Of a stretch of DNA of 64,000 nt, positions 9,222 to 16,553 are shown piece by piece. Numbering within the stretch: position 1 is the first letter of the stretch; each line of letters begins with the position of its first letter. The stretch comes from TMED14 sp041179465. Lineage in GTDB: Bacteria > Bacteroidota > Bacteroidia > Flavobacteriales > Schleiferiaceae. The notes beneath the pieces are model-generated. The model did not search any database, was not told the DNA's origin, and saw nothing but the letters and a program-made list of their open reading frames with translations. Location: NCBI GenBank assembly GCA_041179465.1, contig JBEGTJ010000003.1, positions 3,456 to 67,455 of the forward strand. The letters run 5' to 3'. Made by a program: the position numbers and the translations under genes.

Positions 9222-9847
9222 AGGTCGGCAAAGAGGTGGTCTTCGACGAGGAAGAAGTACAGTTCGCGGCCCTTGTTGGGGTCGACTTTGGCTTGCAGAA
9301 CGGCCTCGTCGCGCTTGCCCTTGAGGGTGATGATGCTCAGGGGGCGCTGCTCGCGGTGGAATTTGTTGATGGCGGCCATTCCATCAGACAGGCTGTTGAC
9401 GACCTGAGACACGCGGGCGACCACCAGGTGCACGGCAGGGAGCTGCGCAAACTTCAACCCTTGGGTTTGGGCGTCGGTGATCATGATGCCTCCGGTTTGG
9501 GCCACGGCCGCATGGCAGGTGGTCGCCATGGCGTCGGCTTCGAGGGGATTGTCGTGAACGACCTGCAGCCCCGCCTGCTGAAACCACGCGTGCAGGTGTT
9601 TTTCAGGAACAAAAAACTGGGTTTGGCCGGTTTCTGATCCTACGGCTTTCAGGTTGTCGACGACCTCGTCGATGCTGCCGCAGTACAAAAAAAGGCCGCC
9701 TGACTGGGTGAAGCGCCGCACAAAAGCGAGGTCTACGGGATCTTCGAGCGCGGCGTACTTGCCCAAATTGGGGTCCGCCACTTCGTCGCCCCCCGCTTGA
9801 GGAGCGCCGCTGAGCACCGTCAGGAATTTACCGATCCAACCCGCCAT
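9218..9847 (-). CDS. LUD domain protein (LutC/YkgG-like)
   Basis: A 209-residue cytoplasmic protein of the LUD (lactate utilisation) domain family. The recognisable part is the C-terminal half, with the GGIMITDAQTQGLKFAQLP strand-turn region and the LSDGMAAI segment. LutC-type proteins occur in lactate oxidation complexes, but this single-domain version next to cdsA and ftsH is a common Bacteroidota arrangement with no established role, and lutA/lutB are not nearby. It heads the LUD-cdsA-psd operon. A TATTTTCG box lies 7 bases before the ATG. Confidence 0.8.
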   Translation of the reverse strand: MAGWIGKFLTVLSGAPQAGGDEVADPNLGKYAALEDPVDLAFVRRFTQSGGLFLYCGSIDEVVDNLKAVGSETGQTQFFVPEKHLHAWFQQAGLQVVHDNPLEADAMATTCHAAVAQTGGIMITDAQTQGLKFAQLPAVHLVVARVSQVVNSLSDGMAAINKFHREQRPLSIITLKGKRDEAVLQAKVDPNKGRELYFFLVEDHLFADL

Positions 9848-9854
9848 TTACTGG

Positions 9855-9862
9855 CGAAAATA
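9855..9862 (-). promoter_or_regulatory. -7-like box for LUD-cdsA-psd operon
   Basis: TATTTTCG on the minus strand matches TAnnTTTG at seven of eight positions and ends 7 bases before the ATG at 9847, so the transcript would have almost no leader. Confidence 0.4.
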
Positions 9863-9896
9863 ACACATAAATGCTTCGCAGCGCGCGTCCACCCAA

Positions 9897-12050
9897 TTAG
9901 GCTTCAGGTTGCCCTTCGCTCGCGGCTTCGGCAGGCGCGTCGGCCAGCGGGAGTTCGGTGGGGTCGGGGTCTGCCTGGGGCGTTGCCGCGGCCTCGGGCG
10001 CCTCGGCCGAATCGGGTGTTGCTGCCGCTTCGGGCGCCGGTACCGACGCTGCTGTTGCTGCGGCTTCAGGCGCCTCGGCAGCCTCTTCGAGGGCGGCAAG
10101 GCGTTCTTCGCGGCTCTTCCACGGGCGCTCGCCAAAAATCTCGACGAGGTTGTCTCTGAAGATTACTTCTTTGGTCAGCAATTCCTGGGCAAGGGCCTCG
10201 AGCTTTTCTCGGTTGCCGCGGAGCAGCTCTTTGGCGCGCTCGTACTGGCCTTCAATGAGCTTGCTGATCTCTTCGTCGATGACTTCGGCGGTCCGCTCCG
10301 AATAGGGCTTGTCGAACTGGTATTCGTTTTGGCCCGACGAATCGTAGTAGGTGATGTTGCCCAGGCGGTCGTTGAGGCCATAAACCGCAACCATGGCGCG
10401 GGCTTGCTTGGTCACTTTTTCGAGGTCGCTGAGGGCCCCAGTCGTCACTCGGCCAAAAATCACCTCTTCGGCAGCGCGTCCGCCCAGGGTGGCGCACATT
10501 TCGTCGAGCATTTGCTCGGTGCTGTTCAGCTGGCGCTCTTCGGGAAGGTACCAGGCGGCGCCCAAGGAGCGTCCGCGCGGAACAATCGTCACCTTGACCA
10601 GCGGCGAGGCGTGCTCGAGCAGCCAGCTCACGGTGGCGTGCCCCGACTCGTGGTAGGCGATGATTTCTTTCTCTTCGGGCGTAATGATTTTGGACTTTTT
10701 CTCGAGTCCGCCCACGATGCGGTCGACGGCGTCGAGGAAGTCCTGTTTTTCCACCACGCTTTTGTTCTTGCGGGCGGCCACCAAGGCGGCTTCGTTGCAC
10801 ACGTTGGCGATGTCGGCGCCGCTGAATCCCGGGGTTTGGCGGGCCAGAAACTCGACGTCTACGTTTTCGCCCAATTTGAGCGGACGCAGGTGCACCTTGA
10901 AAATCTCAATGCGCTCGGTGACCTCGGGAAGGTCCACGTAGATGATGCGGTCGAAGCGGCCGGCGCGCATCAGGGCGCGGTCCAAAATGTCGGCCCGGTT
11001 GGTGGCGGCCATCACGATGACGTGCTCGTTGGTCCCAAAACCGTCCATTTCGGTGAGGAGTTGGTTGAGCGTGTTCTCGCGCTCGTCGTTGCCGCCGCTG
11101 AACGCGTTGCGGCCGCGGGCCCGTCCGATGGCGTCAATCTCGTCGATGAAGATGATGCTCGGCGACTTTTCTTTGGCTTGCTTGAACAGGTCGCGGACCC
11201 GGCTCGCGCCCACGCCCACAAACATTTCGACAAAATCGGAGCCGCTCAGCGAGAAGAAGGGCACTTGGGCTTCGCCGGCCACGGCCTTGGCCAGCAAGGT
11301 TTTACCGGTTCCCGGAGGGCCGCTCAGCAGCACTCCTTTGGGGATTTTGCCCCCGAGGTCGGTGTATTTTTTGGGATTTTTCAAAAAGTCCACGACTTCG
11401 AGAACCTCGTCTTTGGCGCCGTCGAGGCCGGCCACGTCCTTGAAGGTCACCTTCACGGCGTTGTCGGCGTCAAACATTTGCGCGCGGCTCTTGCCAATGT
11501 TGAAAATTTGGCCGCCGGGTCCGCCCGCGCCGCCGCCGCCCATGCGGCGCATCAAGAAGAACCAAATGGCGGCAAACAGCAAAATCGGCACAATCCAGGC
11601 CAAGGCCTCGCCCCAGTAGTTGGGTTCGTCTTTGTATTCAACGTTGATTTCGGCCACCTCGGGGTGCTGGGTGTAGAAGCGCTCCATCGCGCGGTCAAAC
11701 GACTCGGCGGGCATTTCAAACACGTAGTGCGGACCTTGGTTCGGGGCGTCTCCCAGCGTGGTCTTGGCGAGCTCGGCGTACTCGTCAAGGGCCGCCAAGC
11801 TGTCGGCGTTGACGAATACGTACACCTCTTTGCTGTTCACGACCTTGACGCGGTCGACGTGTCCGCGCTCAATGCGGGCACTGAGCTCGTTAAAGGTCGA
11901 CGGCTTGGTTTGGCTACCGAACTGGCTTTGCGCGAATTGAAGGCCCAGAAGACCCACAAACACGGCTATATACAGCCAGCTGAAATTGAACTTGGGAAGG
12001 CCTCCTTTGGGCGATTCGCCCGGCTTGGGGCCTTTATTTTTTTTGCTCAT
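9897..12050 (-). CDS. ftsH: ATP-dependent zinc metalloprotease FtsH
   Basis: A 717-residue membrane-bound AAA+ protease that removes misfolded membrane and short-lived cytoplasmic proteins. Order: first membrane segment (about 24-42), periplasmic domain, second segment (about 150-166) followed by a glycine-rich linker, AAA+ module with Walker A GPPGTGKT at 244-251 and SRH region, then the M41 peptidase with HESGH at 467-471. The last 70 or so residues are an Ala/Pro/Glu-rich tail with repeated EAPEAAATP-like units, absent from well-studied FtsH. Six bases separate it from rsfS, so it is the second gene of that operon. Confidence 0.97.
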   Translation of the reverse strand: MSKKNKGPKPGESPKGGLPKFNFSWLYIAVFVGLLGLQFAQSQFGSQTKPSTFNELSARIERGHVDRVKVVNSKEVYVFVNADSLAALDEYAELAKTTLGDAPNQGPHYVFEMPAESFDRAMERFYTQHPEVAEINVEYKDEPNYWGEALAWIVPILLFAAIWFFLMRRMGGGGAGGPGGQIFNIGKSRAQMFDADNAVKVTFKDVAGLDGAKDEVLEVVDFLKNPKKYTDLGGKIPKGVLLSGPPGTGKTLLAKAVAGEAQVPFFSLSGSDFVEMFVGVGASRVRDLFKQAKEKSPSIIFIDEIDAIGRARGRNAFSGGNDERENTLNQLLTEMDGFGTNEHVIVMAATNRADILDRALMRAGRFDRIIYVDLPEVTERIEIFKVHLRPLKLGENVDVEFLARQTPGFSGADIANVCNEAALVAARKNKSVVEKQDFLDAVDRIVGGLEKKSKIITPEEKEIIAYHESGHATVSWLLEHASPLVKVTIVPRGRSLGAAWYLPEERQLNSTEQMLDEMCATLGGRAAEEVIFGRVTTGALSDLEKVTKQARAMVAVYGLNDRLGNITYYDSSGQNEYQFDKPYSERTAEVIDEEISKLIEGQYERAKELLRGNREKLEALAQELLTKEVIFRDNLVEIFGERPWKSREERLAALEEAAEAPEAAATAASVPAPEAAATPDSAEAPEAAATPQADPDPTELPLADAPAEAASEGQPEA

Positions 12051-12056
12051 CAGAAA

Positions 12057-12443
12057 TTAAACAGCTTCAACGAGGTATTGTTGGGGGAGGGCAACCGAAA
12101 CCGCATCGGCCCAAAGGCCTTCGAGGTCATAAAACACGCGGGCTTCGCGCTGAAAGAGGTGCACCACCACCGACACGTAGTCCATGAGAATCCATTCCGA
12201 TTGCTGCGCGCCTTCGACGTGCCACGGCTTGTCGTTGGCCTCTTCGCGCACCCGTTTGTGCACGGCTTCAGCCATGGCGTTCACTTGGGTCGTGGATTGG
12301 GCCTCGGCCACAATAAAAAAGTCGCACACGGCGTTTTCAAGTCCGCGCAGGTCGAGGAGTACGAGGTTCTCCCCCTTAATGTCACTCACGCCCTCAAGGG
12401 CGCTGCGCACGATTTGGGGAAGTTCGGCAAAGGATGCAGTCAT
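12057..12443 (-). CDS. rsfS: ribosome silencing factor RsfS
   Basis: A 128-residue RsfS/Iojap-family protein that binds L14 on the 50S subunit and blocks subunit joining when nutrients are low. Family features are the DLRGLENAVCDFFIVAEAQS segment and the E.SEWILMDYVSVVVHLF segment. Its place directly before ftsH and divergent from birA is common in Bacteroidota. Start ATG 12443 is supported by the TAATTTTA box four bases upstream. Confidence 0.94.
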   Translation of the reverse strand: MTASFAELPQIVRSALEGVSDIKGENLVLLDLRGLENAVCDFFIVAEAQSTTQVNAMAEAVHKRVREEANDKPWHVEGAQQSEWILMDYVSVVVHLFQREARVFYDLEGLWADAVSVALPQQYLVEAV

Positions 12444-12447
12444 TCGG

Positions 12448-12455
12448 TAAAATTA
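12448..12455 (-). promoter_or_regulatory. -7-like box for rsfS-ftsH
   Basis: TAATTTTA (one mismatch from TAnnTTTG) is followed by CCGA and the rsfS ATG. A 4-base gap implies transcription starting at or next to the start codon. Confidence 0.5.
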
Positions 12456-12520
12456 CCCGCCCTTCAGCACAATTAAGGTGCCAATTTGGTCGATCGGCGG
12501 AATTGCGGGGTAATTCGCCG

Positions 12521-12528
12521 CATTTTTG
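12521..12528 (+). promoter_or_regulatory. -7-like box for birA
   Basis: CATTTTTG (one mismatch from TAnnTTTG) is followed by CAGT and the birA ATG at 12533, the same 4-base geometry as rsfS on the other strand. Confidence 0.45.
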
Positions 12529-12532
12529 CAGT

Positions 12533-13273
12533 ATGCCGCCCGCGTCAGGTCCAATTAAGTACATTAAATTCAGTGAGTTAGACTCGACTCAGTCGTGGGC
12601 GCACGCGAATCCAGATTCCTGGAACCCCCAGGGATGGACTGCCATAACGGCAGGCACGCAGCGCCAGGGCCGCGGAAGCGGGTCCACCACCTGGCACGAC
12701 GTTGCCGGAGCGTCCTTGCTGCTGACCTTGGTGAGTCCTCCTCTGTCGTGGTCGGCCTCTTGGGTCTTTGTGCGCCACGCGCAGGCCTCCTTGGCTACGG
12801 CGGAATGGCTGGAGTCCCGCGGGTTCTCTGTGCAGCTCAAGTGGCCTAATGACTTGTACCTCAACGGACTGAAGCTGGGCGGATTCCTCACCGAAGCCTA
12901 CTGGCACGGCGGCACGTGCGCGCGCTGGTTTCTCGGAATCGGAATCAACGTTACGCAGGCGCCTGAGGGTTGCGCGCACCTTGAGGGCATACCGCTGGAG
13001 GGGATGGCGGAGGCGGTGTCAGCGCACCTGGTGGACGCGCTGGGCGGGCCCATTCCGGAAGCCACGCTCAACCGCTATGCCCAACAGCTCTTAGGTTGGC
13101 AGCGCGAATGTGGATTTACAGACGCGGCCACGGGCGAATCGTTTCGGGCGACCCCACGCTTCGTGTCTCCCGACGGTAGGTTGGGGATACAGCTGCCTTC
13201 AGGTGCCCTGCGTTGGGTCGGCCACAAAGAAGTGATTTGGACCGACTGGGGCGGTCTGGAAGGTCGGCGTTAG
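12533..13273 (+). CDS. birA: biotin--[acetyl-CoA-carboxylase] ligase
   Basis: A 246-residue biotin protein ligase, which makes biotinyl-AMP and transfers biotin to the BCCP subunit of biotin carboxylases. Motifs seen are the LDSTQSWA start, QRQGRGSGSTTW (the adenylate loop), LKWPNDLYLNGLKLGG and GIGINV. There is no N-terminal DNA-binding domain, so it is a group I, non-repressor enzyme. The ATG at 12533 is taken because homology starts just after it. Its stop codon overlaps the stop of convergent pyrE (shared TTAG). Confidence 0.92.
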   Translation: MPPASGPIKYIKFSELDSTQSWAHANPDSWNPQGWTAITAGTQRQGRGSGSTTWHDVAGASLLLTLVSPPLSWSASWVFVRHAQASLATAEWLESRGFSVQLKWPNDLYLNGLKLGGFLTEAYWHGGTCARWFLGIGINVTQAPEGCAHLEGIPLEGMAEAVSAHLVDALGGPIPEATLNRYAQQLLGWQRECGFTDAATGESFRATPRFVSPDGRLGIQLPSGALRWVGHKEVIWTDWGGLEGRR

Positions 13274-13926
13274 CGGGCCTGAAAGGCCTCTGACCACGCG
13301 GACGGGTCGTTCCGCCAGCCGGCCAGGGCCTTGAGTTCTTCGGTGTTCAAGGTTCCGCGCGATTCCGCCGACTTGAGCAGGTGGTCGTAGTCGCTCAAGG
13401 TGTGCAGGCTGCACGACGCGGCGGCGAAGGCCTCGGTGGCGGCGGGGAATCCGTAGGTGAAAATGGCCGTCATGCCCAGAACTTGGGCTCCGGCTTCGCG
13501 AAGCGCTTCGACGGCCTGGAGCGACGACTTGCCGGTCGACACGAGGTCCTCAATGACTACGACGCGGGCGTTTTTGGGCAATTCGCCCTCGATGAGGTTT
13601 TGACGTCCGTGCTCCTTAGCCGACGAGCGCACGTACACCATGGGCAGGTCGAGCTCCTGAGCCACCAAGGCAGCGAGGGCAATTGCGCCGGTCGCGACGC
13701 CGGCGACGACGTCGACCGAAGGGTACTGCGCCTGGATCAGGGCCGACATGTGCTCGCGCAAGTAGGTCCGAACGCGCGGGTGCGAAAGGGTTACGCGGTT
13801 GTCGCAGTAAATGGGAGACTTGAGTCCAGAGGCCCACGTAAAGGGTTCGTCGGGACGCAGCGAAACGGCTTTAATTTGCAGAAGGAGTCCGGCCAGTGTT
13901 TCGGCCGACTTGGCATCAAAAATCAT
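13270..13926 (-). CDS. pyrE: orotate phosphoribosyltransferase
   Basis: A 218-residue OPRTase of pyrimidine synthesis, joining orotate to PRPP to give OMP. The PRPP-binding motif is VVVIEDLVSTGKSS; FTWASGLKSPIYCDNR near the N-terminus is typical. The start MIFDAKSA agrees with the usual Bacteroidota PyrE N-terminus. The start codon lies in a CATG that also contains the Nudix gene ATG on the other strand, so the two genes overlap head to head by 2 bases. A perfect TACTTTTG box sits 4 bases before the ATG, inside the first codons of the Nudix gene. Confidence 0.96.
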   Translation of the reverse strand: MIFDAKSAETLAGLLLQIKAVSLRPDEPFTWASGLKSPIYCDNRVTLSHPRVRTYLREHMSALIQAQYPSVDVVAGVATGAIALAALVAQELDLPMVYVRSSAKEHGRQNLIEGELPKNARVVVIEDLVSTGKSSLQAVEALREAGAQVLGMTAIFTYGFPAATEAFAAASCSLHTLSDYDHLLKSAESRGTLNTEELKALAGWRNDPSAWSEAFQAR

Positions 13927-14356
13927 GGCGCAAAAGTACAGCGAGCAAGCGGTCACGGCCGCGGGGGGGTGGGTAGAAAATTCCCACGGAGAAGTTTTGT
14001 GGATCCACCGGTTGGGCCGCTGGGACCTTCCCAAAGGCAAACTCGAAGAGGGCGAGGAAATTGCGTCCTGCGCCCTGCGCGAAGTGGAGGAAGAATGCGG
14101 GCTGGGCGGGCTTGAATTGGGTCCGAAATTGCTCGAGACCGTGCATGCGTACACGCAAAACGGCCAGAAGTACGTGAAAACCACCCACTGGTACCGCATG
14201 TCGGTTTCAGGGCGGCCCGAGCTGACGCCCCAAACCGAGGAGGGCATCGAGGACGTGCGCTGGATGGCCGAAGCCGAGTGGCGCGCCGCCGCGGCCGACA
14301 CCTACCCGAGCATTCAGGAGGTGATGCGCACGGCCGGAGGCACAAAGAGCGTGTAG
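13925..14356 (+). CDS. Nudix hydrolase
   Basis: A 143-residue Nudix enzyme, which hydrolyses a nucleoside diphosphate linked to another group. The Nudix box is complete (GKLEEGE, seven residues, REVEEECGL), preceded by GRWDLPK. The substrate cannot be told. It lacks the roughly 60-residue N-terminal extension of many flavobacterial homologues at this locus, because the start touches pyrE. No -7 box is visible before it, so it may be read from a promoter inside pyrE. Its last 43 bases overlap coaD tail to tail. Confidence 0.88.
   Translation: MAQKYSEQAVTAAGGWVENSHGEVLWIHRLGRWDLPKGKLEEGEEIASCALREVEEECGLGGLELGPKLLETVHAYTQNGQKYVKTTHWYRMSVSGRPELTPQTEEGIEDVRWMAEAEWRAAAADTYPSIQEVMRTAGGTKSV
13931..13938 (-). 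promoter_or_regulatory. -7 box for pyrE
   Basis: TACTTTTG, then CGCC, then the pyrE ATG. This 15-base string (box, spacer and ATG) recurs identically before pheT. No TTG stands at the -33 distance. Confidence 0.55.
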
Positions 14357-14775
14357 TCGCCGCGGTAGCGCACCACCTCGCGCACATGGCTTGAGGCGAT
14401 GTAGGCAAACCGTGCCCGCGTCTGAAAAAACACCGTTTCGATTTGGGGCTCGAGCTCGCGGTTGGTTTGGGCGATCGCCTTTTCAAACTCAAAATCGGCG
14501 GGGTTGCGCAGTCCGCGCACCAGGTATTGGGCCCCGAGGCTCCGGGCGTAGTCGATGGTCAGGCCCTCGTAGCTCGCCACTTCGACGTGCGGTAGGTCGG
14601 CAAAGGCCTGGCTCACCCATTCCATGCGCTGCTCGAGCGAAAACATGTACTTCTTGTCGGCGTTGACTCCGATTCCGACCACCACGCGGTCAAACAGGGT
14701 GGCGGCACGGCGCACGATGTCGTCGTGGCCGAGGGTGAGCGGATCAAAAGATCCGGGGAACAGCGCGGTCTTCAT
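14314..14775 (-). CDS. coaD: phosphopantetheine adenylyltransferase
   Basis: A 153-residue PPAT that makes dephospho-CoA from 4'-phosphopantetheine and ATP in CoA synthesis. Motifs: ALFPGSFDPLTLGH near the N-terminus (the TxGH nucleotidyltransferase motif as LTLGH), LVRGLRNPADFEFE, and the YIASSHVREVVRYRGD region. Start ATG 14775 is chosen by homology, giving MKTALFPGSFDP. It overlaps the end of ddl by 32 bases and the end of the Nudix gene by 43 bases. Confidence 0.96.
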   Translation of the reverse strand: MKTALFPGSFDPLTLGHDDIVRRAATLFDRVVVGIGVNADKKYMFSLEQRMEWVSQAFADLPHVEVASYEGLTIDYARSLGAQYLVRGLRNPADFEFEKAIAQTNRELEPQIETVFFQTRARFAYIASSHVREVVRYRGDYTLFVPPAVRITS

Positions 14776-15766
14776 GGCGGTTGAGGGTGGCTTCGGCAAG
14801 GTCGGCGATAAAATGGCGCATCTCGATGCCGGCGGCCTTGAGCTGGCGGGGAACGATGCTTTCGGCGCTCATTCCCGGGATGGTGTTGATTTCGATGAGC
14901 ACCGGGTCGCTACCGTCGGCGGGCAGGATGAAGTCGGCACGAACGAATCCGCGCAGGGTCATGCCCTCCACCAGGGTGCGGGTGGCCCGGCGCACGGCCT
15001 CGGCGGCGGCGTCGGGGATTCGGGCCGGCGTGATTTCTTCAGAGGCGCCTTGGTACTTCGCTTCGAAGTCAAAAAATGCTTTTTTGGGAACGATTTCGGT
15101 GATGCCTAAAATGCGAATTCCGTCGGGCGCGACGAAGGCGCCGCAGCCCAGTTCGGTGCCCGCCACGCCCTGCTCGACGACGAGCTCGGGGTCTTCGTGC
15201 CACGCAAAGTCGCGGGCTTCGGGCCACTCTGCGGCCGAAGTGATGCGGGTGACTCCGTAGCTCGAGCCGCTCCGGCACGGTTTGACGAACAGGGGAAAGG
15301 CGTGTTCCGCCATAAAGCGGTGGACCGCCGACTCGTCGGCTCCGCGCCGAAGCGGAACCGAAGGCATGACGCGCACGCCGAGCCGCTGGGCCACGGCGTT
15401 GGTCCACAGCTTGTGAAAGGTGAGCGCAGACGCCGCGGGACTGCAGCTGGAGTAGGGGATTCCGGCGAGCTCCCAGGCCATGGCAAGGCTGCCGTCTTCG
15501 CCCGGATGTCCGTGGATGAGGTTGAGGATGGCGTCGAGGCGGCGTTCCCGGCCGTCGACGTCAATGATGGTCCAGCTGCGGTCGCTGAAGCGCAAGGGCA
15601 GGCCCGAGGCATCGAAGGCCTTCCAGCCCGCGTCGGGATGCAGTTCGAGGCGCACCGGGTCGTAGCGCATGGGGTCGAGGACGTCAAAAACATGGCTTCC
15701 GCTCAGCAGCGAAATGCCGAATTCACTAGAGTAGCCGCCCATGGCTACGGCAACGAGGGGACGCAT
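14744..15766 (-). CDS. ddl: D-alanine--D-alanine ligase
   Basis: A 340-residue ATP-grasp enzyme making D-Ala-D-Ala for peptidoglycan. The N-terminus has AMGGYSSEFGISLLSG; the C-terminal metal and substrate region has EINTIPGMSAESIVP. The longer in-frame start at 15850 is rejected because homology begins at MRPLVAVAMGG and a perfect TATCTTTG box lies 4 bases before this ATG. It is co-transcribed with coaD and divergent from the PASTA gene, with 37 bases between the two start codons. Confidence 0.95.
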   Translation of the reverse strand: MRPLVAVAMGGYSSEFGISLLSGSHVFDVLDPMRYDPVRLELHPDAGWKAFDASGLPLRFSDRSWTIIDVDGRERRLDAILNLIHGHPGEDGSLAMAWELAGIPYSSCSPAASALTFHKLWTNAVAQRLGVRVMPSVPLRRGADESAVHRFMAEHAFPLFVKPCRSGSSYGVTRITSAAEWPEARDFAWHEDPELVVEQGVAGTELGCGAFVAPDGIRILGITEIVPKKAFFDFEAKYQGASEEITPARIPDAAAEAVRRATRTLVEGMTLRGFVRADFILPADGSDPVLIEINTIPGMSAESIVPRQLKAAGIEMRHFIADLAEATLNRHEDRAVPRIF

Positions 15767-15770
15767 GGGC

Positions 15771-15778
15771 CAAAGATA
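15771..15778 (-). promoter_or_regulatory. -7 box for ddl-coaD
   Basis: TATCTTTG (exact TAnnTTTG), then GCCC, then the ddl ATG. It is 12 bases from the divergent PASTA box. Confidence 0.55.
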
Positions 15779-15790
15779 GATGCCTCGGAC

Positions 15791-15798
15791 TACCTTTG
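15791..15798 (+). promoter_or_regulatory. -7 box for PASTA-T9SS-rluD operon
   Basis: TACCTTTG (exact TAnnTTTG), then TGCCA, then ATG 15804. It decides the start of the PASTA gene against the in-frame ATG at 15780. Confidence 0.55.
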
Positions 15799-15803
15799 TG
15801 CCA

Positions 15804-16553
15804 ATGGGTGATTTGTGGCTGTTTCTCAAGAGCAAGACCTTCGCGGTCAATGCCGTGCTGGCGCTGGTGTTTTTTATCGTGCTGGGGCTTTCGGCCCAAA
15901 CGGTGCTGAAGTGGATTACCGGCTATGGCGAAGTGAAGACGGTGCCCGACCTTACGGGGATGAGCTTTGACGAGGCCGTTCAGGCCCTCGACGAAGTGGG
16001 CCTCGAGGGGATGCTGCTGGATTCCGCGCTGTACCGCCGCGAACTCAGGCCCCAGGAGGTGTACCAACAGTACCCGGTTGCCGGAGCCGTCGTCAAGGAA
16101 GGCCGCCAAGTGATGCTCACCATCAACCGTTCGAAGGCCGAGCTGGTGAGCCTGCCGGCGATCAAGGAGCGCACGCTTGCTCGGGCCGAGATGGACCTGC
16201 GGTCGCGCGGACTTTGGGTCGCCGACATTCAGTACGTGCCCGACCTCACCGACGGGCTGGTGCTCGAAGTAGAATACAACGGCCGCCTGCTCGAGGCCGG
16301 AAGCAAAGTGCGCAAAGGTGCCGGGCTGACCCTGCGGGTGGGCATGCGCAGCGGCGAGCTCACGCAGGCCGTTCCCGACCTTACCGGTTTGAGCTACGGC
16401 GAGGCCAAGGCCCTGCTCCTGATGTCGGGGTTGGGCATTCAGCTGATGGAAGGCGACAGCCTCTCGGGCGCCGTGTCTACGCAGAGTCCGGGGCCGTCGA
16501 ACGGCGCTCCAGCGCTTCCGGCCCAAGCCAACGTGCGGGTATGGATCAAGTAA
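15804..16553 (+). CDS. PASTA domain membrane protein
   Basis: A 249-residue protein with one N-terminal membrane segment (about residues 12-32) and three PASTA repeats outside (about 42-108, 112-178 and 183-248), each starting with a VPDLTG-like or SLPAI strand. PASTA repeats bind peptidoglycan or muropeptides. There is no kinase or transpeptidase domain, so it is a stand-alone PASTA protein, the usual form at this locus in Bacteroidota. Neighbours ddl, a T9SS protein and rluD are conserved. The T9SS gene starts 13 bases before its stop. Confidence 0.85.
   Translation: MGDLWLFLKSKTFAVNAVLALVFFIVLGLSAQTVLKWITGYGEVKTVPDLTGMSFDEAVQALDEVGLEGMLLDSALYRRELRPQEVYQQYPVAGAVVKEGRQVMLTINRSKAELVSLPAIKERTLARAEMDLRSRGLWVADIQYVPDLTDGLVLEVEYNGRLLEAGSKVRKGAGLTLRVGMRSGELTQAVPDLTGLSYGEAKALLLMSGLGIQLMEGDSLSGAVSTQSPGPSNGAPALPAQANVRVWIK

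Noticed and set aside
9218..9847. lactate oxidation complex (lutABC)
   Set aside because: Only the LUD-type gene is present; no lutA or lutB is nearby.
9909..12476. 855-codon open frame on the plus strand
   Set aside because: It is the mirror of ftsH-rsfS, whose motifs are complete; no family is recognised in the mirror product.
15780..15803. longer start for the PASTA protein at ATG 15780
   Set aside because: The -7 box would lie inside the coding sequence and the extra residues add nothing family-like.
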